A stretch of 64,000 bases of DNA from Bolinopsis microptera (taxonomy: Eukaryota > Ctenophora > Tentaculata > Lobata > Bolinopsidae). The notes under the pieces are model-generated. The model did not search any database. It was not told the DNA's origin and saw nothing but the letters and a program-made list of their open reading frames with translations. The stretch is taken from assembly GCF_026151205.1 (NCBI RefSeq), contig NC_087073.1, forward strand, positions 21,170,837 to 21,234,836, written 5' to 3'. Position numbers and translations under genes: made by a program. Of the stretch, positions 10,437 through 21,467 are shown piece after piece (position 1 is the first letter of the stretch; every line of letters begins with the position of its first letter).

Positions 10437-11380
10437 TTAAGGCCAGAGGGGGGGGGGGGTAAAAGTCGTTTTTCCAGTTTTCACATATTTGATCAGAGCT
10501 GCTGGAGACAAACAAGAAGAAACCTTACGTTTTTGAGATATTGCGCGCCAAATATTGAGGTTTACCTGTAATTACATGTAAAACTTTAACTTAAACTGCT
10601 AAAAGTTTTAAAAACCCTAACTTGAAAAGACTGGCCACAACCAGAAGCTGAAACACTAAAACATCTCAAATTGTACATCATTTTCCGTATTTAGTAGCAT
10701 ATCTATACAATTTTTGCTTTAAGGTGAGAAGATGTTTATTGAGATACTTTATGTTGGGAAAATCAATATCATAAACCAAAATTTTTCTAAAAATGAGGTT
10801 CACTATCATGAAACTCTGTAGTAGTAGTAAAAATATGATTGTTAACCTCGCTAGAGACCATATTACACTGGGATCGGTTTATCAATTAATACATTGTTAT
10901 ACATGTAATAAAACATTTGCCCAAACATCTTATTAAGTTTTTGAGGTTAACATGTGATTGGTTGGCCCGATATTTAATTCAACAAATGAGAGGTTAACCT
11001 CATTTTTAGCCATTTACGAGTGAACTCTTCTATTCAAATATGGTCAGTCCAAATCACCTTTGTCACATAATCATATTTGAGGCATTGGAATACAAATAGA
11101 TAACAAAAGTAAGAATCGTATGTAAATAATTCTTTAAGTACCAAAAGTGATGGTTAACCTGTATTTTTACTGGAGTGAAATAACATTTTAATTTTAATTT
11201 TAGCAACCTCAATCTTGTTGACTTAATTTTGTAAAAATCAGTTAACCTCATTTACCAAAAATAGTTAAGCAGTAACAAATATGTTAATGGCAGCAACATT
11301 TTTGTCATCAAAAAATAATTTATTCGAAAAATAATATTTTTGTAAATTTTTTTGAGCATTTGCATTTAGGGGGCCGCGCA
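10437..11380. mobile_element. Dispersed repeat starting TTAAGGCCAGAGGGGG
   Basis: The left end is a poly(G) run preceded by TTAAGGCCAGAG. The right half (about 11150-11340) is, in reverse complement, similar to 19530-19700 (shared words TTTTTGATGACAAAAA, ACTGCTTAACT, TGAGGTTAAC), and the second copy also begins with TTAAGGCCAGAGGGGG. This defines a non-coding repeat family of unknown class, probably a non-autonomous transposon. Confidence 0.6.
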
Positions 11381-11429
11381 CTCATGCGCGGCGGGTCATA
11401 CGACGAATGACACACAGGGGGGCATAAAC

Positions 11430-11668
11430 CAGTTTTTCGATAATTTGCTGCCATTTGCATGTAGTCAAACAGCGCCAAAAGCAATCAACCTTATAATATC
11501 GCTGCATTTTGCAAGTCATTATGCATAATTGAATTACATATATTCGTATGCGGCGCTTGGCTTGCATAATGCAGCAATTTCGCATTGGACTAGAGCAACT
11601 GCAAACTGTGTTAATTTCTTTTGGCAACGCTTGACTACAAATGGCAGCGTTTGATCAAAAACCTGGTT
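11430..11668. mobile_element. MITE family A, copy 1
   Basis: Imperfect terminal inverted repeats: the left end starts ACCAGTTTTTCGATAATTTG, and the right end is its inverse ending GATCAAAAACCTGGT. Interior words TGCATTATGCATAATTGAATTAC are shared with the second copy near 12.57-12.79 kb. There is no coding capacity. Confidence 0.75.
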
Positions 11669-11944
11669 TTAGTATGATATTATTTGACGGATGTTACTCG
11701 TCTAAATTTCTTCAAAGTAGCGATATGGCGTGCGCAGCTTTTTTCTTGAAATATTATGGCCCGATGGCAAGTGCTACGAAGTAGCGCGCAACGGGCCAGA
11801 CCATTAACAATGGTCAAGATATTATGTATAATTCTAATCAAAAACGTTAAATTAAATTTGACGCTCACAGGTCCTTGTATTGTAGGTTTTTAAACTAGCA
11901 TGACGCGCGCCGAGTTTGACTCGCTGGAACAAATATTTTATAAG

Positions 11945-12290
11945 TATCACCAGTTTTGGAGGACTTTACCTTGGGACCTCAGGCTATTATGTTCATAAAC
12001 ATAGAGAATAGAGATTAGGCGGAATGACAGGCTGAGCGCGGCCCAGTAAGGAGGACTTCGCCGCTTTGACACGCCGCGCGAACTAGCATTTTTGCTTCGC
12101 ATCGATCGTTGCTCTGCTTCGCAGAGCAACGATCTCGATGGGTTGACATCGTCAACCAACACCAGTTAAACAGGTCCTCGAGATCATGTGATCGCTACGA
12201 GAGTTTTTGTAAATGCGCGGCGCACCTTCAAGCTTAAATTCTTCACCTTATTACAGAGGCAGCCAACCAACGCGCGGCATTATTTTTATG
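11945..12290. mobile_element. Repeat with TTATGTTCATAA core
   Basis: Contains GGGACCTCAGGCTATTATG, TTCATAAACATAG and GATTAGGCGGAATGACAGGC. The same ordered words, with variation, recur at 13590-13675, 37330-37425 (inverse) and 55510-55620 (inverse), so this is a dispersed element. A local inverted repeat at about 12103-12135 (GTTGCTCTGC / GCAGAGCAAC) forms a hairpin. Confidence 0.6.
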
Positions 12291-12566
12291 ATTTATCAGC
12301 TTCTTGGTGACCAAAGCAGGTTTGATGATAAGTGGCATAATGACAACTCTAACAGCTTTGGGTTGTCTTAAATAATTAATAAAAACGTGCAGTATTTATG
12401 TAAATAAATACTTAAATATTACAGTTTTGTACGAACCACGTCAGATTTAATATGCATTAAAGAATTCAGTAAGTTAGCTTTTAATGTACACTTTAGTTGG
12501 TAGTTCGAAAATGTAAACCAAACTCTTTTCATCAGCTGCGCGCCGAACCACACAGGGGGAGCTGAA

Positions 12567-12790
12567 ACCAGGTTTTCGATCAAACATTGCCATTTGTAGT
12601 CAAACGTCGCCAACAGTTGCTCTCGTCCAATGAAATCGCTGCATTATGAAAGCCAAGCTTCGCATACGAATGTATGTAATTCAATTATGCATAATGGCAG
12701 GCAAAATGCAGCGATTTAATTGGACGAGAGCAATTGTTGGCGACGTTTGACTACAAATGGCAGCGTTTGATCGAAAACCTTGTTCCAGCC
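12567..12790. mobile_element. MITE family A, copy 2
   Basis: Palindromic element. The left terminus CCAGGTTTTCGATCAAAC is matched by GTTTGATCGAAAACCTTG at the right. The subterminal blocks TGCTCTCGTCCAATGAAATC and TTTAATTGGACGAGAGCA are inverse copies. It is followed directly by a run of more than 20 C. It matches copy 1 at 11.43-11.67 kb. Confidence 0.8.
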
Positions 12791-12814
12791 CCCCCCCCCC
12801 CCCCCCCCCCCCCC

Positions 12815-15493
12815 GTGACCAGTGTTTCTAAGTATCGTCTACTTTTGTACATTTTGTAAATTTTAAGTGTAAATTAATTTATTAATTGATCACTTGTACA
12901 AATATCAAAAATTATTTTACTATATTAAAACTGAAAACAATTTCATTTCTTTGAAACGATTAATTTGACTTTAAATATTCAAACTAAATGTGAATTGATG
13001 GTGGGTATACAACAAAATTTTGTTTTACTAAAATGTCATGTTGTTTTTATTGTAATATGTTTTTATTGTTATTAATAGATACCATGACCAACATTTAAAA
13101 CTTGCTTTCCTAACTCAGCGTGCGGCTTTTGTAGCGTATACGTCGCTTTTTTTCTAATTGGTAGTTAGCGTGCACATGCTTTTTTTGAAGCCCGCGAATG
13201 TATTGATTATAAACGATTACGTGAATTGTGGCACACTAACTTCCAGTATTTTATACAAGTTGCACGTAGCAGGCCATGACCTCCTCTGGAAGTGCTTGTC
13301 TCTCCGTCGTTAACCCGACGGGGTTGCATTAGGGGCGGTGGTAACAGAGTTTCAAGACGCTCAGAGTCTGTTCACTGTTGTCGATATCTATGTGTAATAT
13401 ATTTATGCTATATAATTTGGGAGTCTCTCTCTCTCTCCAGCAGCAGGAGTTGTAGAAATGGGGACGCGTTGTGAAAGCTACCGTAAGGAAGGCTTACAGT
13501 CGAAGCTGACCAATCAGAAGAAGAACTTCCAATGAGCATCCACACTTTTTTTTAGTGCGATGGAGGTCGTAATTCACTTAACCCGATTAAAGATTCGGAG
13601 AAATGACAGTCTGAGCGTTACTTGGAGACCCAAGCTATTATGTTCATGAACATAGCCTGGCATATTTAAACCCTCTTAAACGCCCAAGCGGGCGAATTTT
13701 TGTGATTTAACAATCCACCAATAATCAGATTTTACAATCTAACTGAGTGTACAGCTCTTGTAGTGTATACGTCACTTTTTTCCAGTTGGTAGTTAGCGTG
13801 CACATGTTTTTTCCCGAGGTTGCAATTGATTATAAATGATCATATGAATGGTGATCATGCGCACACTAACTTTCAATGTGCATCCGCACTTTTTTTCAGT
13901 ACGATGGAGGTCGCAATTCAGTGGCGTTGCCTGTTGGCAAAGTGCTAGTAATAACCAAGGATGGCCACCTTTTTAAATTCATAACATTCCTAGCTATAGC
14001 CTAGGTAGTACGAAAATCGAAAAAAAGTAAAATACAATTTTTAAGTAAAATACAATTTTTATTTTCCACAGAAGAATCAATACATATTGAATTATAAATA
14101 TCCGATAATTCCATTAATAACCATTAAAAGTTGCTTTGTCATTTGTAAAATCAAAAACGAAAAGCCCCACGCTGAACGCGCGCGGCATTTTTTCTGCAGC
14201 TGCCTAGCTTCAAGCTTGTAGCCGCTAACATCAAAGCCGCCGCGCGCGCCCAGTGCTGGGGTGCATTCTCATTAACAATTAAACTTGGTCAAAGATATTT
14301 ATATACAATTCCTAAATTAAATCAATAATCATGTTAATATGAGTATTCAACACTACTCGACAACAAATATTTGCCGGCCCATCAACGATTAAGTCGCCGA
14401 AACAAAAATCAAATGTTTGCTTTTTCGTTTCGGGGACTGTTTGAACTCAGTACTATATCCGACTAATCACACTTTATAATGGTTAAAATACAAAGTAAAA
14501 AGATTTTCCTCGATGGGCCGGCATTCGCAACCGCGAAACGTTTTGAGTACGACAAACGATGACACCACCACCGGCCGTTAATTGATAAGTCCATGGGTGA
14601 CGGGATAAAGTTAAAGTAAGATGTGTAATTTCATATTGCCTATCACCTATCACCTAAGTTACTTTGCATATACTGCTTCTAGTTACACGATAGCGATCTC
14701 AGTTCCCAATAACGTGTGACCCAACAGAGGGGATTGTGGAAGGACACGTACATTTTTCATTAACACGTGCCCTGATTACCCCCTCCGTTGAGCTACTAAA
14801 CGGGGAACGTTGACCGCCAGTCTGTAGTCAGATCGTTAATAAATTATACTTTAAAATTGGTTGCCGGGTGATGGTGTCAGTGAGAGACGTTAAGTTAGGT
14901 GAAAATTGGTACAAAAATATAATAATAATCTAGCAGTTTATCTCAAAGTTAAAATCACTATTTGTTAAAGTATACAAACAGTTCTATTCAAAAGAACAAA
15001 GTCCGAGAGCAGAGAGAAGATTTGGAGACTATACACGCATATGTGGGGTTTAAATTTGGTATTAGTAATTTTAGGGTTCGACCGAAAATGTTGGTCGGTT
15101 GGTTAATAGGGAGCAGTCACTGTCATTAGAATTATCAGATTAGGAGCAACAATTAGAATCAAATTGGACATATTGTGTATTGTGTATTGTGAAATCAGTG
15201 AAACCTAGAATGGCGCCAAAATGCTAGCGCGCCTTGTTATGCGCGCTAACATACTAGCTGCTGAAAATAAAGAAGTATATGCATGATAATGTCGTTTGGC
15301 GGTAGCGCCTGCCGATACCTGGATTATATTGTGTTTAACTTAGAATTCAAGTGTCTGCAGTGAAAAAGCAGACACTTAAAAATTAAACAGCTGCCCAACT
15401 GAAATTGCCAGTCGCCCAACTCACTTTGAACATTGGTCATTTTCATGTTGCTGAGCCTTGAAAATATTCCTGTCCCGATTTTCTGGTGTTATA
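12815..15493. other. Gene-free repeat-rich spacer
   Basis: No supported gene. Segment 13120-13260 is repeated at 13740-13900 (shared GTAGTTAGCGTGCACATG and GCACACTAACTTYCA). The words CACTTTTTTTNAGTRCGATG and GGAGGTCG occur at 13545-13570 and 13885-13915. A fragment of the CAGTGGCGT element family lies near 13919-13945 (AGTGGCGTTGCCTGTTGGC). The remainder is AT-rich with no recognisable coding or RNA gene. Confidence 0.6.
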
Positions 15494-16290
15494 CAGGGTG
15501 GGCCTCAAAAGTCTACCCATCCTTATCTCTTAAAATTGTAACAGCTCGCTGAGATCTCACTAATTATTTGTAAAACAAAAAGTGGCATAACTTATGTTCT
15601 GATAAATATTTTTGCTTCTAAATTTCACAGAATGTTAATAACAAGTACTTACTTTGCTTTGTGTGATTGCGAGCTTCACTGAGCTTATTTGACCAATTTA
15701 GCCCCTGAGTGTGCTAGCTTGAATTTCTCACCCAGAACTGTTTACATTGGTTAATAAAAACCACCAAAAAAAATCCTGGGTAACAAAATAAAAAAACCAG
15801 CGATTTATTCACGTTTTACCAATTCTATTCACATGGATCCATCGCACATTCCATTCTCTCTATATTTTGACTGATAAGGACTATCACAGATGATTCTTCC
15901 TGCTTGTTTATATCGTTCTTCTCACTTGGAATGTGCGATGGATCATGGTGAATAGGATTGGTAAAACATAAATAAATCGGTGGTTTTTTAATTTTTTTAC
16001 CCAGGATTTTTTTTGGTGGTTTCTATTAACCAATGTAAACAGTTCTGGGTGAGAAATTAAAGCTAGCACACTCAGGAGCTAACTTTGTCAGACAAGCTCA
16101 GACTCACACTAAACTTTACACGAAGTTGTGTCTAATTATGATTGACATTCTCTAAAAATTTGAAGCAAAAATATTAATTAGAACGTAAGTTATGGCGCTT
16201 TTCCATTCTGAAATAAAATAATTAGTGAGATCTCAGCGAGCTGTTACAATTTAAGAGATAAGGATGGGTAGACTTTTAAGGCCCACCCTG
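15494..16290. mobile_element. 797-bp mariner-like non-autonomous element
   Basis: Flanked by TA on both sides, the target duplication typical of Tc1/mariner transposons. The termini CAGGGTGGGCCTCAAAAGTC and its inverse are followed by arms that stay complementary for about 70 bp (GTCTACCCATCCTTATCTCT, AGCTCGCTGAGATCTCACTA). More internal blocks also pair (AATCCTGGGTAAC.. with GTTACCCAGGATT-like sequence, and the TGCGATGGATC blocks), so the element is largely a long hairpin. No transposase ORF is present. Confidence 0.88.
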
Positions 16291-16497
16291 TATCATGTTA
16301 AAATTTTAATTCCCGAATTTTTAAAATGTTAATCTAATATCGAAGTTAATTTAACATTTTTAGTCATGCAACTTAAAAGTGAGTAATTATAGAAAGTGTT
16401 TTATTTAGATAGTAGATAATGATCAAAACTCAAAATTGGTTAGACAACTTTGCATGCAGTTAAAATGTAATTGTCAGTATTGACAAGTTTTGAAACT

Positions 16498-16540
16498 TAT
16501 TGTGTTCGATTAACCGTTCAAGGGTTAATCGAACACAATA
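16498..16540. other. 18-bp perfect stem with 7-nt loop
   Basis: TATTGTGTTCGATTAACC (16498-16515) is the exact reverse complement of 16523-16540, separated by GTTCAAG. It could be a cruciform or RNA hairpin. No T-run or A-run marks it as a terminator, and eukaryotic Pol II does not use one. Function unknown. Confidence 0.8.
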
Positions 16541-16722
16541 GAGGTCCATGTTGATCCAATAAGTTGATTCTTTCCAGCCCTTACCATAGTCGGAGTAGAA
16601 GTTGACTGTCTCTTCATCTCTTGTCTGGATGATGAGCGGGCAACGGTGGTCTGTCTTGTCAGGATCATGGTTGCCAGAGCGATGACAGCTTATCATGTGG
16701 TCCTTCTTTATTATTTCTGCAG

Positions 16723-16818
16723 GTCTCCCTGGCAGAGCGGCGAATACGTGGGGACCTCATTGAATCTTTTAAAATGATAAGTGGTTTGGCCAATTATGTA
16801 GTCAAACATAATCTTTGA
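16723..16818 (+). pseudogene. Non-LTR retrotransposon RT C-terminal fragment
   Basis: A 31-codon open segment reading VSLAERRIRGDLIESFKMI then SGLANYVV before a stop. The motif L.ERR.RGDLIE.FK is the widely conserved sequence downstream of the reverse transcriptase palm in CR1/L2/RTE-type non-LTR elements. No RT upstream, so this is an isolated fragment. The ORF on the opposite strand at 16460-16696 has a weak resemblance to a fibrinogen-like domain but was not accepted. Confidence 0.6.
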
Positions 16819-17159
16819 TATATATATATAATATATATTTAAACAGTAATTGAATCCCACTGATTTAGTGATTTTGTCTTGTCTCATGATAGTAGAAATT
16901 AGTAAATTTAATGTTCTTCCACAGTCTATATTATTTGTTATTTTTATAATATGACTCTGATATGACATTTGTTAACTGTATTGTAGCTGCATGGTACAGA
17001 TAGAATAGAGATGTCTGAGGGTGGTCTACATATTATAATTTAATAATATTCCATTTATCTATAACCACTGGTAATTAACGATTAATTTTAGTTATTTGAA
17101 TTTGGAAAGTTTGTGTATTTTGATTTCATTAATCAGTTATTAATGCAGGAAAGTTTGTC

Positions 17160-18330
17160 ATGTTAACACGAAGTAAAATATCCTCTACAGCTGCTGATAA
17201 AGTGAAGAGTAACATAAATTTAATTCCGATCAAAAAGGAAATAAAAACTGAACTGGAGGAGGTGACTAGAGTATCACACGGATTCATTTGTCCGCAATGT
17301 CAAGCTCACTTCCTTTATGATGAGTTCTTTGTGGAACATATCAGAGAACATCATGGTGAAACAATCAATGATATGTCTACTAGAAATGTCTTGTTAAATT
17401 CATTACGATCATCAGTCAGGTTGGGGAAAGAAAATACTTCTCCTGTTGGGAAAGATTTTAAATGTGACGATTGCTCTTATACCTGTACTGAGAACAGTGA
17501 TCTTGTGAAACATTTACGTATTCACACGGGAGAGAAACTTACAAGTGTAAAGAATGTGCATATACTTGCTCTGTTAAATCAAATCTTATCAAACACCAAC
17601 GTACTCACACAGGAGAGAAACCCTACAAATGTAAGGAATGTTCATATACTTGCTATGTTAAATCAAGTCTTATTATACACCAACGTACTCACACGGGAGA
17701 GAAACCTTACAAGTGTAAGGAATGTTCATATACTTGCTCTGTTAAATCAAATCTTATTATACACCAACGTACTCACACGGGAGAGAAACCTTACAAGTGT
17801 AAGGAATGTTCATATTGTAGTGCTCAGAAAAGTCATCTCACATTACATATGAGGACTCACACGGGAGAGAAACCCTACAAGTGCAGTCAATGTTCGTATT
17901 CTAGTGCTCAGAAAAGTCCGCTTACAGCGCATATGAGGACTCACACTGGAGAGAAACCCTACAAGTGTAAGGAATGTTCATATACTTTTTCTGTTAAATC
18001 AAGTCTTGTTACTCACCAACGAACTCACACTGGAGAGAAACCCTACAAGTGTAAGGAATGTTCATATACTTGCTCTTTTAAATCAAGTCTCATTAATCAC
18101 CAACGTACTCACACTGGAGAGAAACCTCAGGTGTAAGGAATGTTCATTTGCTTGCTCTATTGAATCAAGTCTTATTATACACCAACGAACTCACACAGGA
18201 CAGAAACTCTCAAATGGCCAGGATTGTTCTCATACAACTGTTAAACTTGTTCTGATCAGTCACACTTTATTAGATAGCAGTGTATTCACGGGTAGAGAAT
18301 GTCAGTTTATTTCACTTTTATATTATTAGT
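17160..18330 (+). pseudogene. C2H2 zinc-finger gene, copy 1, two frameshifts
   Basis: Starts at ATG 17160. The N-terminus includes a degenerate C2H2 unit (CPQCQAHF..HIREHH). Then follow about nine 28-residue C2H2 fingers with TGEKPYKCKEC linkers, the typical poly-finger transcription-factor layout. The frame is broken after the first linker by loss of one base near 17538 (GAGAAACTTAC where the other linkers have GAGAAACCTTAC), and again near 18127 by a 2-base deficit. Fingers 2-8 are intact in the second frame (about 17540-18126) and one more lies in the third. Either the copy is a pseudogene or the assembly has errors in this repetitive tract. It is not assignable to an orthologue; such genes bind DNA in the nucleus. 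The flanks are duplicated with copy 2. Confidence 0.8.
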
Positions 18331-18820
18331 TCACTAACGAGGTATGATCAATGATTGCATTTATTGTCTAGAAAGAATGTCCACAAATGTTAAGAGCTAT
18401 GTTTGAAATGAATTTTTCTGGTTTAAATAAATAAAGAATTTTGCAGTTTGTTGCCCAAATAAATGATAAATTAAGGAGGGGCCAATTAACATAACCTTTG
18501 ATATACATTTATATCTATTGTCTAATCCCACTGATTTTGTCTTGTCTCAAGAGTAGAAATTAGTAAATTTAATGTTTTTCCACAATCTATATTATTTGTT
18601 ATTTTTATTATATGACTCTGATATGACATCTATTAACTGCATTATAGCTGCATGGTACAGATACAATAGAGATGTCTAAGGGTGGTCTAAATATTATAAT
18701 TTAATAATATTCCATTTATTTATACCCACTGGTAATTAACGATTAATTTTAGTTATTTGAATTTGGAAATTTTGTGTATTTTGATTTCATTAATCAGTTA
18801 TTAATGCAGGAAAGTTTGTC
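18331..18820. other. Spacer between zinc-finger copies
   Basis: From about 18528 onward it repeats the 5' flank of copy 1 (16860-17159) with few differences, marking the start of the second duplication unit. 18331-18527 is AT-rich and carries AATAAA words (about 18427-18435) that could serve as the polyadenylation signal of copy 1. Confidence 0.6.
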
Positions 18821-19513
18821 ATGTTAACATGAAGTAAAAGATCCTCTAGAGCTGCTGATAAAGAAAAGAGTAACATAGATTTAAATCCGATCAAAAAGGA
18901 AATAAAAACTAAACAGGTGGAGGTGACTAGAGTATCACATGGTTTCATTTGTCCGAAATGTGAAGCTCACTTCCTGTATGATGAGTTCTTTGTGGAACAT
19001 ATCAGAGAAAATCATGGTAAAACAATCAATGATATGTCTACTAGAAATGTCTTGTTAAACTCTTTACGGTCATCAGTCAGGTTGGGCAAAGAAAATACTT
19101 CTCCTGTTGGGAAAACTTTTAAATGTGACAATTGTTCTTATACCTGTACTGAGAACAGTGATCTTGTGAAACATTTAGGTATTCACACGGGAGATAAACC
19201 TTACAAGTGTAAGGAATTAGGAATGTTCATATATACTTGCTCTGTTAAATCAATTCTTATTATACACCAACGTACTCACACGGGAGAGAAACCCTACAAG
19301 TGTAAGGAATGTGCATATTTTAGTGCTCAGAAAGGTGACCTCAACAAACATATGAGGACTCACACTGGAGAGAAACCCTACAAGTGCAAGTGTAAGGAAT
19401 GTGCATATTTTAGTGCTCCGAAAGGTGACCTAAACAAACATATGAGGACTCACATGGGAGAGAAACCCTACAAGTGTAAGGAATGTTCATATACTTGCTC
19501 TGTTAAGGCCAGA
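18821..19513 (+). pseudogene. C2H2 zinc-finger gene, copy 2, truncated
   Basis: The position matching the copy 1 start is ATG TTA ACA TGA: the fourth codon CGA has become a stop. The remaining frame (to 19573) is open and still encodes zinc fingers. One finger contains a three-residue insertion (KELGMFIYTC) that breaks Cys-Cys spacing, and another has a duplicated KC. The last finger is cut after KECSYTCSV by a repeat beginning with TTAAGGCCAGAGGGGG. Nonsense, insertion and truncation together mark a decaying duplicate. Confidence 0.85.
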
Positions 19514-19804
19514 GGGGGGGGGGGTAAGGGGTCAAAAACATCGACCAAAATATTATTTTCTAAATCAATATAATTTTTGATGACAAAAACATTGCTGCTA
19601 TTCACATATTTGTAGCTGCTTAACTTTTTTTAATAATTGAGGTTAACCGTACCGATTTTCACAAAATTGACTATACAACATTATAATAAAATTGAGGTTA
19701 ATATTTTATTACACTCTTTAATTTTTGTTATTTCGGTCAGCAAATTTTAACTCTAAATTTTAGGTTCATAATGATCAGAAAAAGTAATTTCCAAACGTGA
19801 TTAA
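19503..19804. mobile_element. Repeat inserted in zinc-finger copy 2
   Basis: Begins TTAAGGCCAGAGGGGG exactly where the zinc-finger frame is lost. The interior (TTTTTGATGACAAAAACA, TGCTTAACTT, TTGAGGTTAA) matches the inverse of 11150-11340. The right border is uncertain, near the TGAGGTTAACCAGTT block around 19805-19820. Confidence 0.6.
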
Positions 19805-19945
19805 ATGAGGTTAACCAGTTCAGTAATAGCACATTCACATTTGCTGCTGATTTGTTGCTCTCTTATCGCAAGGCTTATCTCTACTGTTATCACGACACCG
19901 CTCAGCCTGTCGCTCGTCTTGTATTGTGTAACTTTAACTGTAATC

Positions 19946-20806
19946 ATGGAAAAGATGGACTTGGAAAGTATTAACTACAGGTGGGATGAGATTTATTCTT
20001 GGAGCAAAGAGCAGTTGCGGAACTTTGGCAAACCGTACGGAAAGATGACGGACATAGCAGATCCGAAGTTTGCGAAATCAGTGAATAAGCCAGAACTTGT
20101 TGGCATTTGTAGTCGGTCTTATGAGTACATTGGCTATTTAATGGAAACTGTGGAGTCGTACCGAAATTGCTGCACAACTCTTCAGGCAAAGTTGATTCAG
20201 AACCAGGAAACTCTCATCAGCGTTCAGCAGGAGCTCTCTCAGTGTAAGTCCGAGAAACTGGAATCTATGAAGAAAATCGTGGAAACCTCAGTCGCTGATT
20301 CAGTTAAAGAGGAGATTAAGACTTACAGCGCAATTGTCAGCAATTCACAGACGGTAACTGCCCCAGTTATCTGCCCAGAAGCCCTAAAAAATGTTGTGAA
20401 GACCGTAGTCGCAGAAGAGGACCGTAGTCGAAATCTTCTTGTTTTCGGTTTGCCGGAGGAGGAGCAGGAAGAGTTAGAGGTAAGAATCGGCGAGGTTTTA
20501 GAGGAAATAGGGCAGAAACCGAAGGTGGAAGTAGAGCGACTCGGCAAAAAGAAAACTTCTACCTGTACTCGCCCAGTGAAAGTCTGCCTGACCAGCTCCT
20601 TGATCGTACATCAAATCTTAGCAAACGCTCGGAAATTGCGACAATCAGCCAAGTTTAAGACTGTGTTTTTGAGCCCTGACAGATCACTGGAGCAGCGGGA
20701 AGCCCGAAAGGAGCTGATTGCCAGCATGAGAGCTAAAGCTTTAGCGGAGCCGGACAAAAAGTTTTACATTAAGGAGGGACAGATATTCAGCTGTAGTCGC
20801 AATTGA
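19946..20806 (+). CDS. Retroelement ORF1-like protein (RRM-like, coiled coil)
   Basis: ATG at 19946 gives 286 residues; the frame is open 47 codons further upstream. The central part has a helical, coiled-coil-like stretch (LQAKLIQNQETLISVQQEL). The C-terminal half carries the pattern DRSRNLLVFGLPEE, V.RLGKKK..CTRPVKVCL, ILANARKLR, FKTVFLSPDRS..QREARKELI and PDKKFYIKEG. This is the RRM-like nucleic-acid-binding domain found in ORF1 of many invertebrate non-LTR retrotransposons. The frame is intact. No reverse transcriptase follows, so the element is probably incomplete. Family knowledge suggests an RNA-binding chaperone role in the retrotransposon RNP; that is inference here. Confidence 0.7.
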   Translation: MEKMDLESINYRWDEIYSWSKEQLRNFGKPYGKMTDIADPKFAKSVNKPELVGICSRSYEYIGYLMETVESYRNCCTTLQAKLIQNQETLISVQQELSQCKSEKLESMKKIVETSVADSVKEEIKTYSAIVSNSQTVTAPVICPEALKNVVKTVVAEEDRSRNLLVFGLPEEEQEELEVRIGEVLEEIGQKPKVEVERLGKKKTSTCTRPVKVCLTSSLIVHQILANARKLRQSAKFKTVFLSPDRSLEQREARKELIASMRAKALAEPDKKFYIKEGQIFSCSRN

Positions 20807-21125
20807 GTGTATTTATCAGTACATGTGTGATAATGCTTGTTTTTTCAGTGTGAGTGAAGTTTTAGTTAGTGCTAAGCGGGTGCCTACTAGGCTTTTAACT
20901 TTCTATACAGGACTGGATAGTCTTCAGACTGTTTTAAAGCTTATTTTTAGTGCAAGAGTTGGTTGCTAGGCATTGCATTTATCTAAGCAGCGCCTGTATT
21001 CAATAATTAATGAAATCTTATTAGCGGATTTAGGTATATAATTATTGTATATATTATTGTATGTATAAATTCTTGAGTAAACATTAACCAGTAAACAAAG
21101 CTGGTTCCCAATCACCTCTTTTTTT
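20807..21125. other. Spacer after ORF1-like gene
   Basis: AT-rich, probably retroelement-derived. No RT motif found. It ends in a TTTTTTTAG stretch just before the endonuclease-like fragment. Confidence 0.4.
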
Positions 21126-21467
21126 AGATATAGCGTCAACACAGCTCTCAGACCTGATGTGGTAATATACTCTAACACACTCAGGAAAGTCATCCTGATA
21201 GAGCTGACCTGTGTAAACGAGGAGAACTTTGAGGACCAGAGATCCCGGAAAGAGAAGAGATACGAAGAGCTAATGGTGGAGATCGAGACCGCAGGCTGGG
21301 AAGGATATCTCTTTACAGTAGAAGTTGGATGTCGTGGATTCTACCACCACACATTACCCCGAATTTTCAACTTCCTTAACATCACCCGGCCAAAGAAGAA
21401 GAGGGCACTTAACACAACAGCGGTGGTGTCCCTGAAAGGTTCCTACACTATCTGGCTTAGTCCGTAG
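21126..21467 (+). pseudogene. Retroelement-associated endonuclease-like fragment
   Basis: An open frame with the sequence LRPDVVIYSNTLRKVILIEL followed by TCVNEENFEDQRSRKEKRYE and VEVGCRGFY, ending IWLSP before the stop. The PD...(I/L)ELT pattern followed by E..RK..KY and VGCRGF recurs at the C-terminus of many invertebrate retroelement polyproteins and looks like a restriction-endonuclease-type (PD-D/E-x-K-like) fold. No in-frame ATG at the left edge, so it is a fragment. The assignment is by motif memory; enzymatic activity is inference. Confidence 0.55.

Noticed and set aside
16460-16696. Minus-strand ORF with IQTRDEETVNFYSDYGKGW, perhaps a fibrinogen-like domain piece
   Set aside because: The similarity is short, key Cys and Gly residues are missing, and the C-terminal half is the hairpin at 16498-16540.
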